Source: Niabella drilacis (GTDB taxonomy: Bacteria; Bacteroidota; Bacteroidia; Chitinophagales; Chitinophagaceae). Taken from it: DNA of 64,000 nucleotides. Below, piece by piece: positions 61,928 through 64,000 of this stretch. The notes under the pieces were generated by a model, which did no database searches, was not told the origin of the DNA, and saw only the letters and a program-made list of their open reading frames with translations. The stretch lies in contig NZ_FMZO01000012.1 in assembly GCF_900101395.1 (NCBI RefSeq), forward strand, positions 64,451-128,450. Direction: 5' to 3'. Made by a program: the position numbers and the translations under genes. Each line of letters begins with the position of its first letter. The first letter of the stretch is position 1.

Positions 61928-63660
61928 GCTTCTTTTATACAGGCTTTCATCGTTACACAGGTTGCCCCCGGCCCTGCACCGTATGGCCGGACCGAATAGG
62001 CGGTTACTGCTGCGGGAATGATAAATGTTTCGGCATAATGCACTACCAGCGGCTCAAATTCGTGTTGCAATCCTTCTACAATGACCGCATCCCCTTCTAC
62101 CAGGTTCAATACATTTACGGAGCCGTTTGTATAATGTACCACGGCTGTCTGGAACGTATGCCGGAACGTTTCGATAAACTGCGATTCATGCAGGCCCGTG
62201 CGTTCCTGTACCCATCCTTTACCGGCCTGTACTACCTCAAACCGGTTGATAAGCTCCCGCGCTGCGAAACCAGCATCGGCCTCAGCGTTGATCACTTCCC
62301 TGCCCCGGCTGATATTGATGGGCCTTGGCAGCCCGTCCAGGCCGAGGCGGTCCCAGTCCCATAGCTTAAAAGTATACAAAAAAGGGGTAGCGCTGATCTC
62401 CAGTACCATCGCATCCTTACCGGAACAATGTACCGTGCCGGCAGGTATCAAAAAATGATCGTGTTTTTTTGCGGGGATCTTATTTACATACCGGTCTGCA
62501 TCAAAAGGCCGGCCGGATCCGCTTTGCGCCGCATCCAGCTCCTGCAGCATCTGCCCGGGGTCTGCGCCGGTCTTCATTCCCAGGTATACAAATGCATCTT
62601 CTTTGGCATCCAGCAGGTAATAACTTTCATCCTGTGTATATGCTATCCCGAAATGCTCTTGTGCAAATGCCCGGGTCGGGTGCACCTGCAGGCTCAGGTT
62701 TCCCCCGTCCATGGTATCGAGGAAGTCAAAGCGGATGGGGAACTCTTTTCCAAAACGGGCCAGTACCCGTTCTCCAAGCAGCGCCTTACTTTGTATAAAA
62801 ACCAGGTTGATGGCGGGCGTTTCAAACAGCGTTTCATTGATGCAAAACAACAGGCTGTTCTCCTCCGGCACACAATCAAAACACCATCCATAATTTACCG
62901 CATCGGGGTCCAGGCCGAAGGCCTCCTTCATCCACTGACCGCCCCAGGGTGCGGGATCAAAAAACGGCACTACCCTAAAAGGGCTGCCCGCTGCCTTTGC
63001 CATCCCCGATAAAAATGTATTCCTGTCGATCAGGACCGGGGCTCCTGCGTTTGTGGTATCCAGCCAGTAGTGCACCTTATCATACAGGGTCTGCTTATGC
63101 TGGTCAAGCACCTTCCAGTCATTAAACAGCCCCCGCTTATACTGGGTGGCAAAGGGTTTATCGCCATCGCTGACACCCAGCCCCTGTACGGTCTTTTTCC
63201 GCATACGCTGCTGCAGCTCCCAACGCGGCATATCTGCATAAATGACCAGATCCCCCTCCACAACGGCGCCGGCACCGCAACCCAATACCAGCACAGTCCC
63301 CTCATGACGGGTGATCTGTTCCCTTGCCACCTGCAGTTTTTCCGTATCAAAATAATCGGCTATGCGCAGCTTTGTCATATACCCAAACAGGGGATCATCT
63401 GTTACAAAGGGTTTTGTCATGGCCAGGATGGCATCCTCATCCCTGAACAGGTGCGGGGTTAATACCAGCAGGCTATGCGGCAGCGTTTTTAACTGTGTAA
63501 GCAGCTCCTCATAGCAGATACCGGTATAGCAATCTACCACCACTATTTTTCCAGACCCGGGATCTTTTCTGATCCTGTTTAAAATGGCATCCCAGCCTTC
63601 AAATGCCTGTCCGCTTACCCGGATGCAGGGCTTTTTGTCGTAATTCCTTTTACTCATCAC
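61924..63660 (-). CDS. manA: class I mannose-6-phosphate isomerase with extra N-terminal domain
   Basis: The product has 578 residues, much longer than ordinary ManA (about 320-390). The C-terminal half has the type I motifs: LSLQVHPTRAFAQEHFG (zinc Gln and His), the Glu region and FLIPAGTVHCSG. Residues about 1-230 form an additional domain with IVVVDCYTGICYEELL and LVLGCGAGAVVEGDLVIYADM. This resembles a nucleoside-kinase-like fold but lacks a Walker A lysine. It interconverts mannose-6-P and fructose-6-P and is translationally coupled with the ROK kinase. Confidence 0.88.
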   Translation of the reverse strand: MMSKRNYDKKPCIRVSGQAFEGWDAILNRIRKDPGSGKIVVVDCYTGICYEELLTQLKTLPHSLLVLTPHLFRDEDAILAMTKPFVTDDPLFGYMTKLRIADYFDTEKLQVAREQITRHEGTVLVLGCGAGAVVEGDLVIYADMPRWELQQRMRKKTVQGLGVSDGDKPFATQYKRGLFNDWKVLDQHKQTLYDKVHYWLDTTNAGAPVLIDRNTFLSGMAKAAGSPFRVVPFFDPAPWGGQWMKEAFGLDPDAVNYGWCFDCVPEENSLLFCINETLFETPAINLVFIQSKALLGERVLARFGKEFPIRFDFLDTMDGGNLSLQVHPTRAFAQEHFGIAYTQDESYYLLDAKEDAFVYLGMKTGADPGQMLQELDAAQSGSGRPFDADRYVNKIPAKKHDHFLIPAGTVHCSGKDAMVLEISATPFLYTFKLWDWDRLGLDGLPRPINISRGREVINAEADAGFAARELINRFEVVQAGKGWVQERTGLHESQFIETFRHTFQTAVVHYTNGSVNVLNLVEGDAVIVEGLQHEFEPLVVHYAETFIIPAAVTAYSVRPYGAGPGATCVTMKACIKEA

Positions 63661-63717
63661 TTACTCCGTCATTTTATATTATGTTCATAGCTATACACGA
63701 TGTCCTCCGGCGGGCTT

Positions 63718-64000
63718 TTATTCCCTGCATGCCGGGGGCAGTGCCTGTATGCCCCAGCTTTTATTGGGTTTAGGGCCCATCCACAGTTCTAACCGCCCCC
63801 CGTTGCCAAACTGGCGGAAAGGGAACCAGAAGGTATGCAACGGTTGCTGATTCAGGCGGGCTCTTTGGATATAGCCGTTCTTTTCACTGTTCTGATAACA
63901 AACAATCTGAAACAGGCGGCCTTTGTAATAAGCCGGGTTGAGTTGTATGGCCACTTCGTCAAACACCGGTGCCGTAATTTCCAGCACCGGCTCCCGGGCC
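63718..64000 (-). CDS. GH92 alpha-mannosidase, C-terminal end (cut by window edge)
   Basis: The reverse strand from 64000 to the stop at 63718 encodes the last 93 residues of a GH92 enzyme: EPVLEITAPVFDEVAIQLNP, IQRARLNQQPLHTFWFPFRQ and ELWMGPKPNKSWG. These match the corresponding end of the GH92 at 54153 (EITSPVFSKIVFHLP, WNRFEFPFSRFANGG, LGPEPNKAWG). It is the first gene of the mannose cluster seen here and reads into the isomerase gene, 57 bases away. Confidence 0.88.
   Translation of the reverse strand, partial: AREPVLEITAPVFDEVAIQLNPAYYKGRLFQIVCYQNSEKNGYIQRARLNQQPLHTFWFPFRQFGNGGRLELWMGPKPNKSWGIQALPPACRE

Overview
The window looks like a chromosomal stretch of a Bacteroidota bacterium, most likely a member of the Chitinophagaceae. 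The evidence is the SusC/SusD pair with an N-terminal STN domain, the ECF sigma/FecR pair, many secreted glycoside hydrolases, promoters with the Bacteroidota -7 box TAnnTTTG, and the TPR-histidine kinase/LuxR-type regulator pair. Assignment below phylum level is inference. Both window ends cut through genes: an acyltransferase at the left edge and a GH92 mannosidase at the right edge.

Layout. 1-3.0 kb: tandem duplicated acyltransferase-3 genes and a decayed VOC gene. 3.0-15.1 kb: mostly housekeeping and regulation (two-component system, ABC-F ATPase, DUF3347 protein, tRNA-Lys, P-loop NTPase, AraC regulator, lone phosphoribosylanthranilate isomerase, truncated TMEM175 channel, BON/SH3b envelope proteins, folC). 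15.3-17.3 kb: tRNA-Leu(GAG) followed by what I read as a collapsed integrative element. It contains the first codons of an integrase, remnants of three small genes, a HigBA toxin-antitoxin pair whose toxin has an in-frame amber codon, and an imperfect copy of the tRNA 3' end. 17.5-26.1 kb: metallo-beta-lactamase-fold hydrolase, metallophosphoesterase, mscL, a recombination scar (TetR fragment, FabH N-terminal fragment, intact class D beta-lactamase), an AraC regulator, a decayed lipoprotein and a SWIB protein with a histone-H1-like tail.

26.2-43.7 kb (all minus strand) is a polysaccharide utilisation locus. ECF sigma and FecR anti-sigma sit upstream of SusC-SusD. These are followed, tightly packed, by a GH99-like/WbsX-type enzyme, a GH127 beta-L-arabinofuranosidase-like enzyme, an SGNH hydrolase and an InlB/leucine-rich-repeat lipoprotein. 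A GH20 hexosaminidase and a GH2 enzyme lie upstream. 44.7-53.6 kb carries a MORN/TonB-C protein, a GH43 enzyme, an NHL-repeat protein, an ArsR-AHSA1-hydrolase operon with a double operator, a large MG2-like protein and an internally deleted glycosyltransferase. 54.1-64.0 kb (minus strand) is a second glycan cluster centred on mannose: GH92, Gfo/Idh/MocA oxidoreductase, DUF5054/GH38-like enzyme, ROK sugar kinase, a long mannose-6-phosphate isomerase and the end of a second GH92. Together these would release mannose outside the cytoplasm, phosphorylate it and isomerise it to fructose-6-phosphate.

The most unusual non-coding material is a family of DNA elements bounded by a 23-bp terminal inverted repeat (43944-44684 and 53808-54131). 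One copy carries a nested 161-bp miniature element with a TTA target duplication, and a related copy without that insertion lies at 48018-48182. No database search was possible. Family names rest on recognised motifs and lengths.
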